Assembly (NCBI GenBank): GCA_934095865.1
Contig: CAKOKU010000001.1
Span: 1-64,000, forward strand
DNA length: 64,000 nt
DNA from: an uncultured Bacilli bacterium
GTDB lineage: Bacteria > Bacillota_I > Bacilli_A > RF39 > UBA660
Reading direction: 5' to 3'
Shown here: piece after piece, positions 1-8,035 of the stretch
Layout: every line of letters begins with the position of its first letter
How positions within the stretch are numbered: the stretch's first letter is position 1
Notes under the pieces: model-generated
The model's input: only the letters and a program-made list of their open reading frames with translations
The model's database searches: none
What the model was told of the DNA's origin: nothing
Program-made: the position numbers and the translations under genes

Positions 1-238
1 ATGATATAATGTGTGCAATTTGTGTGCAAACACCCGTGAACGCATAGTACTTATAATACTATATGTACTATATATACTAGATTTTGATTACCTTGCGGTT
101 CGGGAAAAAAATATAAAAATTGTTGTGGTAAATAAGCTCGCAAATTTGTGATTTTATTCTGTTTTTTGGGCTAAGCAGAAGACTTTTCGTCAAAAATTTA
201 GTACAATATAAATCATAATAAAGGAAAGGGTGGAAAAA
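1..238. other. Left-edge intergenic region with paired direct repeats
   Basis: No gene is visible here. An 8-bp direct repeat GTGTGCAA occurs at 11-18 and 22-29, followed by a short dyad ATAGTA/TACTAT at 44-49 and 57-62. Paired short repeats next to a dyad resemble arm and core sites of a tyrosine-integrase attachment end, but that is only a guess. A TACAAT box at 202-207 with a poor -35 may be the promoter of the following gene. Confidence 0.3.
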
Positions 239-850
239 ATGTTTGATTTTTTTAAAAGAAAAATAAACCTAAATAAGGTGTTAATATGTATAGGTCAGGA
301 GTATCATGATGATAGATATTCATTACCATATGTTGATGGTTTAATTAAATATTTTGTTATTGAGAATGTTGATGGATTCCAAATTTTATTAAATAAAGAT
401 TTTAATTCACTAAATATTTCAGATGATGAACTTGTTAGTATAGGATTAAGAAATACTAAAAAGAAAATATTTTCCATGTATAAAGAAATTCCTGTACAAT
501 ATAACGAAGAAAGTGAAGTGATTATTCCGTATGATGCAGATGTTTTAATTGAAAAAGGAATATATAATTTTTGGACATCCTTAGTTTTAATGCCAGAAAT
601 ATGGGATAAAAAATCGCCTATTTGTATTAATTCAAAATGGGAAAAATATTATGTAGCAATGCCATATAGAACATTTTTATTAATAGGTAATTTTGATAAT
701 ATAAAATCAAAAAAAGAAATATTAGGTCAAATAAAAGCATACGAAAATGCAACTCCAGAAGAACTAGATGGAGATTTTGAAGCGTCAAAAAGAAAAATTA
801 GTACAAAATTATATATAATAGAAGATGGCAAATTAAAATTATACGAATAA
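239..850 (+). CDS. DUF1444 (YtpQ)-like protein, tentative
   Basis: This encodes a 203-residue soluble protein without signal peptide or membrane segment. The ATG at 239 is preferred over the GTG at 230 because AGGAAAGGGTGG lies about 5 nt upstream of it and would overlap the GTG. The C-terminal half has the order expected of DUF1444/UPF0354: a segment around WTSLVLMPEIWD, then VAMPYRTFLLIG (roughly 140-150), then a C-terminal strand ending DGKLKLYE. The function of that family is unknown to me, and the similarity is by eye only. It stands alone, next to a decayed transposase and a possible element end, so it may be cargo of a mobile element. An immunity-type protein is an alternative. Confidence 0.45.
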   Translation: MFDFFKRKINLNKVLICIGQEYHDDRYSLPYVDGLIKYFVIENVDGFQILLNKDFNSLNISDDELVSIGLRNTKKKIFSMYKEIPVQYNEESEVIIPYDADVLIEKGIYNFWTSLVLMPEIWDKKSPICINSKWEKYYVAMPYRTFLLIGNFDNIKSKKEILGQIKAYENATPEELDGDFEASKRKISTKLYIIEDGKLKLYE

Positions 851-873
851 TTGTATAAATAGTAAAATAGAAT

Positions 874-1203
874 TTATTGTACGACATTATGGCAATCGCA
901 TAAAAAGGTAAAAATTAAGTTTTCAATATTTTTAAAGTCAAAAGAATAACGCGTTAGCTTTTTCTTTAATGTAAGATTGCCCATTGAAGTATCTAAACGT
1001 GCAAGGTTAAAGACAATTTTTCTGATAATAGCTAAGTTATCAATAGAATTGTCTTTTTTACTTGTAGAGTGATCTTCATCTAGAACTGCATCTAATCTCC
1101 AGTGAAGAGAACACTCTATCTTCCAGTGTTATTTAGTTATTTTTTTGAAATGTTCAGTAGAAAACTTTTGATTCAAAATATAATAATTTTTAGTAAGTGT
1201 TTT
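874..1203 (-). pseudogene. ISAs1-family transposase C-terminal remnant
   Basis: Read on the minus strand from about 1200 down to the TAA at 874-876, the frame gives NYYILNQKFSTEHFKKITK, a TAA stop at 1129-1131, then HWKIECSLHWRLDAVLDEDH and NLAIIRKIVFNLARL. The HW-IE-SLHW-LD--LDED signature is characteristic of the C-terminus of ISAs1/H-repeat transposases. An in-frame stop directly before the conserved HW, further stops upstream (near 1204-1210 and 1254), and the absence of the N-terminal two thirds show that it is dead. No terminal inverted repeats were recognised. It marks past insertion between the DUF1444-like gene and the NfeD-like gene. Confidence 0.75.
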
Positions 1204-1294
1204 TTATTAATTAATCAATTTTTTATGTATTTGGTCATCAGTTATTACAATTTAAATTTTTAGTTTTAAATCTCAAAAGAATAAATAGTTATGT

Positions 1295-1411
1295 ATGTTA
1301 TATTTGCATTGCTTTAAAAAGCTTGGATTTGAAGAGTATAAAAAAGAAGAGAATGTTAAACAGGAAGATGGTTTTAGTGTTGATGATATTTATTTAGTTC
1401 TTAATTTGTAA
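1295..1411 (+). other. Short 38-codon ORF, possible gene fragment
   Basis: An ATG-to-TAA frame encodes a charged peptide including KKLGFEEYKKEENVKQEDG. There is no convincing ribosome-binding site. It lies in the roughly 270-base stretch between the transposase remnant and the NfeD-like gene, so it may be the tail of a gene destroyed by the insertion or a chance ORF. I see nothing else in 1204-1470. Confidence 0.2.
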
Positions 1412-1481
1412 TTTATATAATTAATATTATATCCTAAAACTTCAGTAAGTATAGTATAATCTAATTAGGTAGGTGAGTATT

Positions 1482-1907
1482 ATGGCATTTACTTGGTTAA
1501 TCTTATTTGTTGTTTTAATATTTTTAGAACTAATTACAGTTAATTTAGTAACAATATGGTTTGCTATTGGTGCATTAGTTAGCTTTTTTGTAAGTCTTTT
1601 TAATGATAATAGTTCCTTACAGATTGGAATATTTGTTGTAGTAAGTTTTATTTCTTTAATATTAACAAAGAAAGTTGTTGAAAAATTAAAAGATAAGAAA
1701 GTCGTTCCAACTAATTTAGATCGGGTAATTGGTCAGGATGGTGTAGTTACAGAAGAGATAAAGCCTTCTTGCATAGGCGAAGTAAAAGTTGATGGAAAAA
1801 GGTGGAGTGCAGTTAGTAATGAGACAATAGAGATAAATAGCAAAGTTAAGATTTTAGCTATAAATGGTGTGAAACTTGAGTGCCAAAAGATAGAGGAGAA
1901 AAATTAA
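1482..1907 (+). CDS. NfeD-like membrane protein
   Basis: This is a 141-residue protein. The ATG at 1482 is chosen because AGGTAGGTG sits just upstream; a GTG at 1473 is inside that site. Residues about 3-60 form two to three hydrophobic segments, including FTWLILFVVLIFLE and FAIGALVSFFVS. The remainder is a small beta-rich domain containing VIGQDGVV and KVDGKRWSAVS, typical of the NfeD C-terminal OB-like fold. NfeD short forms are usually encoded beside an SPFH/stomatin protein and act with it on membrane organisation. Here the SPFH gene starts 2 nt downstream, so the two are surely one operon. The exact biochemical role of the family is not settled. Confidence 0.85.
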   Translation: MAFTWLILFVVLIFLELITVNLVTIWFAIGALVSFFVSLFNDNSSLQIGIFVVVSFISLILTKKVVEKLKDKKVVPTNLDRVIGQDGVVTEEIKPSCIGEVKVDGKRWSAVSNETIEINSKVKILAINGVKLECQKIEEKN

Positions 1908-1908
1908 T

Positions 1909-2802
1909 ATGGGATGGATTATTTTAATTGTAATCTTATTAGTGATTGTTATAGGGATAAAAATTATTCCTCAATCAAGAGCAAAAGTAATAGAAAGATT
2001 GGGTAGTTATCATACAACCATGCAAACTGGTGTTCATTATGTAATTCCTTTTATTGATAGAGTTGCTAATGATGTAACCTTAAAAGAAATAGTAAAAGAT
2101 TTTGCACCTCAACCTGTTATTACAAAAGATAATGTTACTATGCAAATAGATACAGTTGTTTATTTTCAAATAACTGATCCTAAATTGTATACTTATGGTG
2201 TTGAAAATCCGGTTAATGCAATAGAAAATTTGACTGCTACAACCTTAAGAAATATTATAGGTGAATTAGAACTAGATCAAACTTTAACTAGCCGTGATAT
2301 TATTAATTCAAAGATGCGTTCAATCTTGGATGAAGCTACTGATCCATGGGGAATTAAAGTAAATAGAGTAGAAGTTAAAAATATTATTCCACCAAGAGAT
2401 ATTCAAGAAGCCATGGAAAAACAAATGCGTGCTGAACGTGAAAGAAGAGAAAAAATTCTTCAAGCTGAGGGTGAAAAAAAGGCGGCAATTTTAATTGCTG
2501 AAGGTGAGAAAGAAAGTGCTATTTTAAGGGCAGATGCGAAAAGAGAAACACATATTCGTGAAGCAGAAGGTGAAGCCCAAGCTATTCTAAAGGTTTCGGC
2601 TGCCAAAGCTGATGCATTAAAATTATTGAAAGCTGCTAATGTTGATGAAGCTGTTTTAAAATTAAAAAGTTATGATGCAATGATTGAGGTTGCTAATGGT
2701 AATTCAACTAAAATAATCGTTCCAAGTGATTTACAAAATTTAGTAACTGTTGGTACTGTTTTAAAAGAAACTGTTCAAGAAGATAAGAAAGATAATAAGT
2801 AA
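1909..2802 (+). CDS. SPFH/Band 7 (stomatin-like) membrane protein
   Basis: This is a 297-residue protein with one N-terminal membrane helix (about residues 2-20). A Band 7 domain follows (GLGSY-like ERLGSYHTT, GVHYVIPFID, ITKDNVTMQIDTVVYFQI). From about 170 to 240 there is a long Glu/Ala/Lys-rich coiled coil with repeated AEGE motifs (QAEGEKKAA, AEGEKESA, AEGEAQA). This is the layout of the QmcA/stomatin/paraslipin class, which oligomerises in membrane microdomains and influences membrane proteases and fluidity. It lies directly behind the NfeD-like gene, a conserved pairing. The length is normal for the family. A terminator follows at 2814. Confidence 0.92.
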   Translation: MGWIILIVILLVIVIGIKIIPQSRAKVIERLGSYHTTMQTGVHYVIPFIDRVANDVTLKEIVKDFAPQPVITKDNVTMQIDTVVYFQITDPKLYTYGVENPVNAIENLTATTLRNIIGELELDQTLTSRDIINSKMRSILDEATDPWGIKVNRVEVKNIIPPRDIQEAMEKQMRAERERREKILQAEGEKKAAILIAEGEKESAILRADAKRETHIREAEGEAQAILKVSAAKADALKLLKAANVDEAVLKLKSYDAMIEVANGNSTKIIVPSDLQNLVTVGTVLKETVQEDKKDNK

Positions 2803-2813
2803 TGTTTGTAAAG

Positions 2814-2839
2814 AATCTACTTTGGTAGATTTTTTAATT
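2814..2839 (+). terminator. Rho-independent terminator after the SPFH gene
   Basis: The stem AATCTAC/GTAGATT with a TTTG loop is followed by a T run. It separates the NfeD-SPFH operon from the copper operon promoter. Confidence 0.8.
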
Positions 2840-2844
2840 TTCTC

Positions 2845-2873
2845 TTGTCAATACCTCCGGGGGGTGTTATAAT
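2845..2873 (+). promoter_or_regulatory. SigmaA promoter with embedded CsoR-type operator
   Basis: TTGTCA (2845-2850) and TATAAT (2868-2873) are separated by exactly 17 bp. The spacer ATACCTCCGGGGGGTGT is a GC-rich pseudo-dyad (ATACC-TCCGGG-GGTGT) in an otherwise AT-rich region. It resembles known CsoR operators, which place a G/C tract flanked by AT. A repressor bound there would block polymerase. Transcription should start near 2880, leaving a leader of only about 8 nt before csoR. Confidence 0.8.
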
Positions 2874-2887
2874 TTGACTGGTGATGA

Positions 2888-3199
2888 ATGATGAATAGCA
2901 AATGTGAACATTGTAATTCATGTTTAAAAAGTACGCATAGAGATACTGAAACAAAAAGAAAGTTAAATAAAAGATTGAAAACTATTGAAGGACAAATTAG
3001 AGGTGTTCAAAAGATGGTTGATGATGATAAATATTGCAATGACATATTAATTCAATTGCTAGCTATTAATAAATCTATAAAATCAGTAAGTTCAGAACTT
3101 TTGAAGAACCATTTATCAACATGTGTTGTAAGAGATATTCAAAATGGTAATGTAGATATTATAGATGAAGTTATGGAATTGATAGGGCGATTGAATTAA
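2888..3199 (+). CDS. csoR: Copper-sensing transcriptional repressor CsoR
   Basis: This is a 103-residue all-helical DUF156 protein. The Cu(I) ligand set C50, H75 and C79 has the same 25 and 4 residue spacing as the C-H-C triad described for CsoR of M. tuberculosis. The core KRLKTIEGQIRGVQKM is the family hallmark. CsoR represses copper export genes until Cu(I) binds, and the GC-rich operator in its own promoter suggests autorepression of the whole operon. An extra N-terminal cysteine cluster (C6, C9, C12) is present, common in gut Bacillota members. Start choice between ATG 2888 and 2891 is open. The stop codon overlaps the next ATG (TAATG), so translation is coupled. Confidence 0.92.
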   Translation: MMNSKCEHCNSCLKSTHRDTETKRKLNKRLKTIEGQIRGVQKMVDDDKYCNDILIQLLAINKSIKSVSSELLKNHLSTCVVRDIQNGNVDIIDEVMELIGRLN

Positions 3200-4476
3200 T
3201 GAAGACTCTTTATGTTAAAATCAAAGGAATACAATGTGATAGTTGTCGAAATAAATTAATTAAGGCTTTAAGTAAAATAGACAATGTTACTAGTGTAGAA
3301 ATTGATGGAAATATTGCTACATTAAATTATGATGGTACCATAAATAACTATATTATTATTAAAACAATTAATGATTTGGGATATTATATTAAAAAAGAAT
3401 ATATGTCAGATGTAAAAAAAGACATTGATGATATCAATATTAGAAAACAAATTGCTATTATATTTTTAATAATATTATTAATATGGTTTGTTCTCTTTAA
3501 AATATTTAATATTAATATATTTAATGTTTTTCCAACCGTTAGTAGTAAGGTTAGCTATGGCTACTTATTTATTGTTGGAATTTTAACTAGTTTTCACTGT
3601 ATTAGTATGTGTGGAGCATTTAATCTTTTGGCAAGCTATAACTTAGAAAGCTCTAAAGCATTTAAGAATCCACTTTTATATAATATAGGACGTATCTGTT
3701 CTTATACAATTTTAGGTGGTTTAGTTGGCTTAATTGGTAGTGTTTTTACTGTTAATAATACTGTTCAAGGGATAATTATTCTCGTCTCTTCAATAATAAT
3801 AATATTAATGGCCTTATCTATGCTTGGATTATTGAATGCTAAACCATTAAACTTAAAGATAAAAAATAAATTTTCTAATCCCTTTATGATTGGCTTTTTA
3901 AATGGTTTTATGCCTTGCGGTCCTTTACAATCAATGCAACTATATGCTTTAATGACTGGTTCTTTCTTTAAAGGAGCATTATCAATGTTCTTCTTTAGTA
4001 TTGGTACGGTTCCACTTATGTTGACTGCTGGCTTTATTTACAGTTCTTTTAAGGGTAAATGGCGAATTTTAATTAATAGAATCGCTTCTGTATTAATTCT
4101 TTTTTTGGCAATTTTTATGTTTAATAGAGGTCTTAGTACTTTAGGTGTTAATTTTAATAATATTATATTTTCAAATAATGATTATTTGGTTGCTAAGATG
4201 GAAGATGATTATCAAGTAGTTAGATTTAGCTTAGATTATAATAATTATCAAGACATACAGGTAAAAAAAGGAATTATGGTTAAAATGATAATAGATGTTT
4301 CAGAAAAATATTTAAATGGTTGTAATGAAAAATTAGAAATAAAGGCTTTTGGTGTTGAGGCAACTTTAAAAGTAGGTGAAAATGTTATTGAGTTTACTCC
4401 GGATAAAACGGGAACCTTTACTTTTAATTGTTGGATGAATATGATAACTAATAATATAAAAGTTGTTGATAATTGA
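3199..4476 (+). CDS. HMA-UreH_2(TauE-like)-cupredoxin fusion, copper handling membrane protein
   Basis: This 425-residue protein has three parts. Residues 1-68 are a heavy-metal-associated domain with a C13-D-S-C16 metal site. About 76-320 is a multi-pass membrane region of the UreH_2/sulfite-exporter-like type, with the characteristic pair SFHCISMCG and GFMPCGPLQ. About 335-425 is a cupredoxin-like domain whose copper loop shows FNCWMNM. Related fusions are known from anaerobic Bacillota next to copA and are annotated as TauE/SafE or CcdA-like. Position between csoR and copA, and three potential copper sites, argue for copper transfer across the membrane rather than sulfite export. The transported species is not shown by sequence. 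Confidence 0.8.
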   Translation: MKTLYVKIKGIQCDSCRNKLIKALSKIDNVTSVEIDGNIATLNYDGTINNYIIIKTINDLGYYIKKEYMSDVKKDIDDINIRKQIAIIFLIILLIWFVLFKIFNINIFNVFPTVSSKVSYGYLFIVGILTSFHCISMCGAFNLLASYNLESSKAFKNPLLYNIGRICSYTILGGLVGLIGSVFTVNNTVQGIIILVSSIIIILMALSMLGLLNAKPLNLKIKNKFSNPFMIGFLNGFMPCGPLQSMQLYALMTGSFFKGALSMFFFSIGTVPLMLTAGFIYSSFKGKWRILINRIASVLILFLAIFMFNRGLSTLGVNFNNIIFSNNDYLVAKMEDDYQVVRFSLDYNNYQDIQVKKGIMVKMIIDVSEKYLNGCNEKLEIKAFGVEATLKVGENVIEFTPDKTGTFTFNCWMNMITNNIKVVDN

Positions 4477-4493
4477 AGAAAGGAAATATGATA

Positions 4494-6686
4494 ATGAAAA
4501 AGGTAATTTTAAAAGTTGATGGCATGACTTGTAGTGCTTGTTCTAACGGCTTAGAAAAGTATTTAAAAAAACAAGCAGGGATAGAAGATGCTGTTGTTAA
4601 TTTAGTTATGGCTACGGCTAGTATTGATTGTAGTGATGATCTAACAATTGAAATGCTTAATAAATATATAGCTAAAGCTGGATTTAAATCACTTGGTGAA
4701 TATAATGAAAACGAAGAAAAATCTTCTAAAAATCAGAAAAAAAGTTATATTATTAATGGTTTAGTAACTATTTTAGTTTTATATGTTGCAATGGGGCATA
4801 TGCTTGGCCTTCCAACTATTCCATATTTAAATATGATTGATTATCCTATTAATTATAGTTTTGTGTTGTTTTTATTTAGCATTTACTATTTATGGTTTGG
4901 GCGAAATATTTTAAAAAATGGTATAAAAAACCTATGCAATAAGATGCCAAATATGGATACCTTAGTTACTTTAGGTGTATTTGCTAGCTTCTTTTATAGT
5001 TCTTATAATATGTTATTGATTATGTGTGGGCATCATGATGCGGTGGAAAACTTATATTTTGAGAGTGTATGTGTTATTTTGTATTTGATAATGCTTGGCA
5101 GATACATAGATGATTTTAGTAAAGAAAAAACGAAAGATGCTATAAAAGATTTGGTAATGATTACTCCAAAAACGGCTTTGCTTCAGGATGGTGATAGTTT
5201 AAAAGAAATTACTTTAGATGCTGTAAAAGTTGGTAATATTTTAGTAGCAAAACCAGGTATGCGTATTGCTGTTGATGGAATTATAGTAGAAGGTAGTAGT
5301 TATTTAGATGAATCTTTTATTAGTGGAGAGTCTAAACCAGTAAAAAAATCAGTTAAAGATAAAGTTATTGCAGGTTCTGTTAATATTGATGGATTACTTT
5401 TATACCGTGCTGAAAAAATAGGTAAAGATTCAACCATTTCAGAAATAGTTAGATTAGTAGTAGAGGCAACGAATACTAAGGCACCAATTGCAAGAATTGC
5501 AGATAAGGTTTGTTCGGTATTTGTTCCAATTATTATGATATTGGCTGTTTTGACTTTATTGTTTAATATTATTTTAGGCTCTGATATGCAGACTTCATTA
5601 AATGCTTTTGTTTCTGTTTTGGTCGTAGCTTGTCCTTGCGCTCTTGGTTTGGCAACACCTCTTGCTATTGTTGTCAGTGAAGGGATATGTGCAAAAAATG
5701 GTATTTTGGTTAAAAAAAGTGCGGTTTTAGAGAACGCTTGTAAGATTGATACTGTTGTTTTTGATAAGACTGGTACTTTAACTTATGGTAACTTAAAAAT
5801 ATATAAAATGTATAATTTTAGTCAATATCATGAAGATGAAATCTTAAAATTGATGGAAACTTTGGAATCTAATTCTACTCATCCTATGGCAAAAGCTTTT
5901 CTTAATGAAAGTAAAACTAATAAGTTGAAGTGTACTGACTATCAAGAGCTTTCTGGTTTAGGTATAAGTGGTAAAATAGATGGCATTGATTATTATGCTG
6001 GTAATGCAAAGATAGTTGCCTTTCTAAAAATTAAAAATTTATATCAGAAAAAAGAAGAAGAGTTAAGAAAATTAGGTTGCAGTATTATTTATTTGATTAA
6101 AGATGAAGAAATTTTAGCTCTATTTGGGGTTAGTGATATAGTAAGGTCCAATGCAATGGCTGTTATTTCTAAATTAAAATCAATTGGTAAAAAAGTCGTT
6201 ATGCTTACAGGAGATAATGAAACTACGGCTAATTTAATTGCTAATTCAGTTGGTATAGATAATGTCGTTGCTAACGTGCTACCTAAAGATAAAGCTGAAG
6301 TTATAAAAAATCTTAAAGAAACTGGAATGGTACTGATGGTTGGTGATGGTATCAATGATGCACCAAGTTTAGTAACTGCTGATATAGGTGTAAGTTTGAG
6401 TTCCGGTACTGATATAGCTGGAAATTCAGCTGATGTAATATTAATAAGAAATAATTTAAATGACATAGTTAATTTGATTGATATTAGTCACAATACATTA
6501 AAGAATATAAAGCAAAATCTGTTTTGGGCTTTCTTCTATAATTTATGTATGGTTCCCTTAGCAATGGGATTGTTAAGACCTATTAATATTGTTATGAATC
6601 CGATGTTGGCAGGATTAGCAATGACTTTGTCGAGTTTAACGGTTATTTTAAATGCACTAAGATTAAAGAAATGGAAGGAAAAATAA
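4494..6686 (+). CDS. copA: Copper-exporting P1B-type ATPase
   Basis: This is a 730-residue P-type ATPase. The ATG at 4494 is preferred because AAAGGA lies about 9 nt upstream; a TTG at 4473 and an ATG at 4488 are too far from or too close to that site. The domain order is: HMA with GMTCSACS (C13, C16), four membrane helices, actuator loop with ISGES, CPC at 380-382 in the ion channel helix, the phosphorylation motif DKTGT with D424, HP in STHPMA, and the hinge GDGINDAP. CPC with this set defines Cu(I) transport from cytosol to outside. It has a single HMA domain, as in many Bacillota. It sits between the fusion protein and copZ. Confidence 0.95.
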   Translation: MKKVILKVDGMTCSACSNGLEKYLKKQAGIEDAVVNLVMATASIDCSDDLTIEMLNKYIAKAGFKSLGEYNENEEKSSKNQKKSYIINGLVTILVLYVAMGHMLGLPTIPYLNMIDYPINYSFVLFLFSIYYLWFGRNILKNGIKNLCNKMPNMDTLVTLGVFASFFYSSYNMLLIMCGHHDAVENLYFESVCVILYLIMLGRYIDDFSKEKTKDAIKDLVMITPKTALLQDGDSLKEITLDAVKVGNILVAKPGMRIAVDGIIVEGSSYLDESFISGESKPVKKSVKDKVIAGSVNIDGLLLYRAEKIGKDSTISEIVRLVVEATNTKAPIARIADKVCSVFVPIIMILAVLTLLFNIILGSDMQTSLNAFVSVLVVACPCALGLATPLAIVVSEGICAKNGILVKKSAVLENACKIDTVVFDKTGTLTYGNLKIYKMYNFSQYHEDEILKLMETLESNSTHPMAKAFLNESKTNKLKCTDYQELSGLGISGKIDGIDYYAGNAKIVAFLKIKNLYQKKEEELRKLGCSIIYLIKDEEILALFGVSDIVRSNAMAVISKLKSIGKKVVMLTGDNETTANLIANSVGIDNVVANVLPKDKAEVIKNLKETGMVLMVGDGINDAPSLVTADIGVSLSSGTDIAGNSADVILIRNNLNDIVNLIDISHNTLKNIKQNLFWAFFYNLCMVPLAMGLLRPINIVMNPMLAGLAMTLSSLTVILNALRLKKWKEK

Positions 6687-6687
6687 A

Positions 6688-6924
6688 ATGTTTTTAAGTA
6701 AAAGTAAAAAAATTGTTGTTATTGATGGCATGATGTGTAATCATTGTGCTAAGAAAGTTGAGGAAACTTTAAATAAATTAGCGCATGTTGATAAAGTTAA
6801 AGCTGATGTAAAAAAAGGTATAGCTACTGTATGGTATCATGAATCGGTTGATGTTAATCAAATAAAAGATAGTATTAAAGCATTAGATTATAAAGTGGTT
6901 GAGATAAAAGATGAAAAAAGATAA
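6688..6924 (+). CDS. copZ: Copper chaperone, HMA domain
   Basis: This 78-residue single HMA domain carries a metal site MMCNHC (C17, C20) and the beta-alpha-beta-beta-alpha-beta length expected of CopZ. CopZ carries Cu(I) in the cytosol to CopA and to the CsoR regulator. It begins 2 nt after copA, and its end overlaps the next gene by 14 nt. A hydrophilic C-terminus (KVVEIKDEKR) ends the protein, and there is no signal peptide. It is assigned as the chaperone from domain and operon position. Confidence 0.9.
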   Translation: MFLSKSKKIVVIDGMMCNHCAKKVEETLNKLAHVDKVKADVKKGIATVWYHESVDVNQIKDSIKALDYKVVEIKDEKR

Positions 6925-7450
6925 GTTAATAATGATTTCAAAAAAAGTTGCTAGTTTTGTTGTATTTTTTATTAGTTTATTTTGTTTTAGTGGTTGTTCT
7001 AGTACAAATGACGCTAATTTAAAACCTGCTAGTTTAAAAGAAATTACTGGTGATGTTGTTAAAGCTACTTTAAATACCGAAGAAAATGTTGTTATTGATG
7101 AAAATAGTATTACTACTAATGCTACTTATATAGATTATGATGTTGATGGAGTATCAATTGGTTTACTTGCCGTTCGAGATAGTAATGGCAATGTTAAAGT
7201 GGTTGTTAATACTTGTCAAAGTTGTGGTGGTGCACCTTATGCCTATTTTGTTCAAGTTGGTAATAAAATACAGTGTCAAAATTGTGGTAGTATGTTTGAT
7301 ATAGACGATTTAGATAATGTTTCTTTAGGTGGCTGTAATCCTATTTTACTTAATTCTATTCAAGAAAAAGATGGCTTTTTAGTTATAAAAAGTACAGAGT
7401 TGAAAGAATTAAAAAGTAAATTCAATAATTGGGAGGGACCAAAAGCGTAG
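6911..7450 (+). CDS. DUF2318-like cysteine-rich lipoprotein
   Basis: This is a 179-residue exported protein. The hydrophobic stretch SFVVFFISLFCFSGC ends in a cysteine near residue 27 and reads as a lipoprotein signal. The mature part has two CxxC pairs, CQSCGG and CQNCGS, followed by GGCNPI, the pattern of DUF2318 membrane-associated proteins that probably bind metal or an Fe-S centre. DUF2318 partners usually occur with FTR1-type iron or copper transport, so a role in extracellular metal reduction or capture within this copper operon is plausible. It overlaps copZ by 14 nt and is the last gene of the operon. No terminator stem was found behind it. Confidence 0.75.
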   Translation: MKKDKLIMISKKVASFVVFFISLFCFSGCSSTNDANLKPASLKEITGDVVKATLNTEENVVIDENSITTNATYIDYDVDGVSIGLLAVRDSNGNVKVVVNTCQSCGGAPYAYFVQVGNKIQCQNCGSMFDIDDLDNVSLGGCNPILLNSIQEKDGFLVIKSTELKELKSKFNNWEGPKA

Positions 7451-7496
7451 TTGTAATAATAAGGATGAGGAAAACATACAATTTATTGGCATGAAA

Positions 7497-7524
7497 TTTA
7501 CATGATATTTTGATAAAATATGAT
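7497..7524 (+). promoter_or_regulatory. Probable sigmaA promoter
   Basis: TTTACA (7497-7502) and TATGAT (7519-7524) have a 16-bp spacer. They lie 26 nt before the start of the 137-residue unknown protein. Confidence 0.55.
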
Positions 7525-7549
7525 AAAATTATGTAATTGGGAGCGTTAA

Positions 7550-7963
7550 ATGGCAAAAATAGATTATCAAAGAATTGCTTCATCTTTAATTTGTTATGGT
7601 TTTTCTTATGTTACTAGAGAAATGTGTTTATTTGTATTGGGAGAAGTTATAAAAAATCCGGTAGTTTTAAAAAATAATTGGTCGGATGATGAACGTTTGA
7701 ATTTTAATATGTTTGATTATGTTGATTTTGATGGTTTTAGTTATAATTTACGTCGTGGTTATTCTCTAGATACTGTTGTTGATGTCATGGATGGTTCGAT
7801 TTCTATTAGAAGTTTGCTATGTCCAGATGATTACTTATTTGGCTTATATGATCAATTAAATTTGAAAGTTGTGTATAGTAAGTTTTTAGCAGGAAGTGAT
7901 GAAATGCCAGATAAAGGTGGAAATAAATTAAGGCGTGTTCAGCAGTCAAAAAAGTATGAATAA
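7550..7963 (+). CDS. Protein of unknown function
   Basis: This encodes a 137-residue soluble protein that I do not recognise. GGGAGCG precedes the ATG by about 6 nt, and the gene has its own likely promoter and terminator, so it appears to be a real monocistronic gene. The sequence is rich in aromatic and acidic residues in the middle (MFDYVDFDGFSYNLRRGY) and ends in a basic, probably disordered tail. It has no signal peptide, membrane segment or cysteine pair. It stands between the copper operon and a convergent thioredoxin-like gene, with no functional hint from neighbours. Confidence 0.7.
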   Translation: MAKIDYQRIASSLICYGFSYVTREMCLFVLGEVIKNPVVLKNNWSDDERLNFNMFDYVDFDGFSYNLRRGYSLDTVVDVMDGSISIRSLLCPDDYLFGLYDQLNLKVVYSKFLAGSDEMPDKGGNKLRRVQQSKKYE

Positions 7964-7967
7964 ATAA

Positions 7968-7994
7968 AAGGCACAATTGTTTAAAAAGTGCCTT
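7968..7994 (-). terminator. Terminator for the minus-strand thioredoxin-like gene
   Basis: The stem AAGGCAC/GTGCCTT, read on the minus strand, is followed by TTTTATTTATT. The same hairpin may also slow plus-strand transcription. Confidence 0.6.
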
Positions 7995-8001
7995 ATAAGA
8001 T

Positions 8002-8035
8002 TATTGACAGTATTATTGTTAATAGTCTTTTTTTA
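8002..8035 (+). terminator. Terminator for the upstream unknown gene
   Basis: TATTGAC pairs with GTTAATA (one wobble) and is followed by GTC and a T run. It lies between the convergent genes. Confidence 0.6.

Noticed and set aside
6089..6466. Minus-strand open frame inside copA
   Set aside because: It is antisense to a well-supported ATPase, has no ribosome-binding site and arises from the codon bias of the real gene. Similar antisense frames inside the histidine kinases, ftsE, typA and prfB-adjacent genes were dropped for the same reason.
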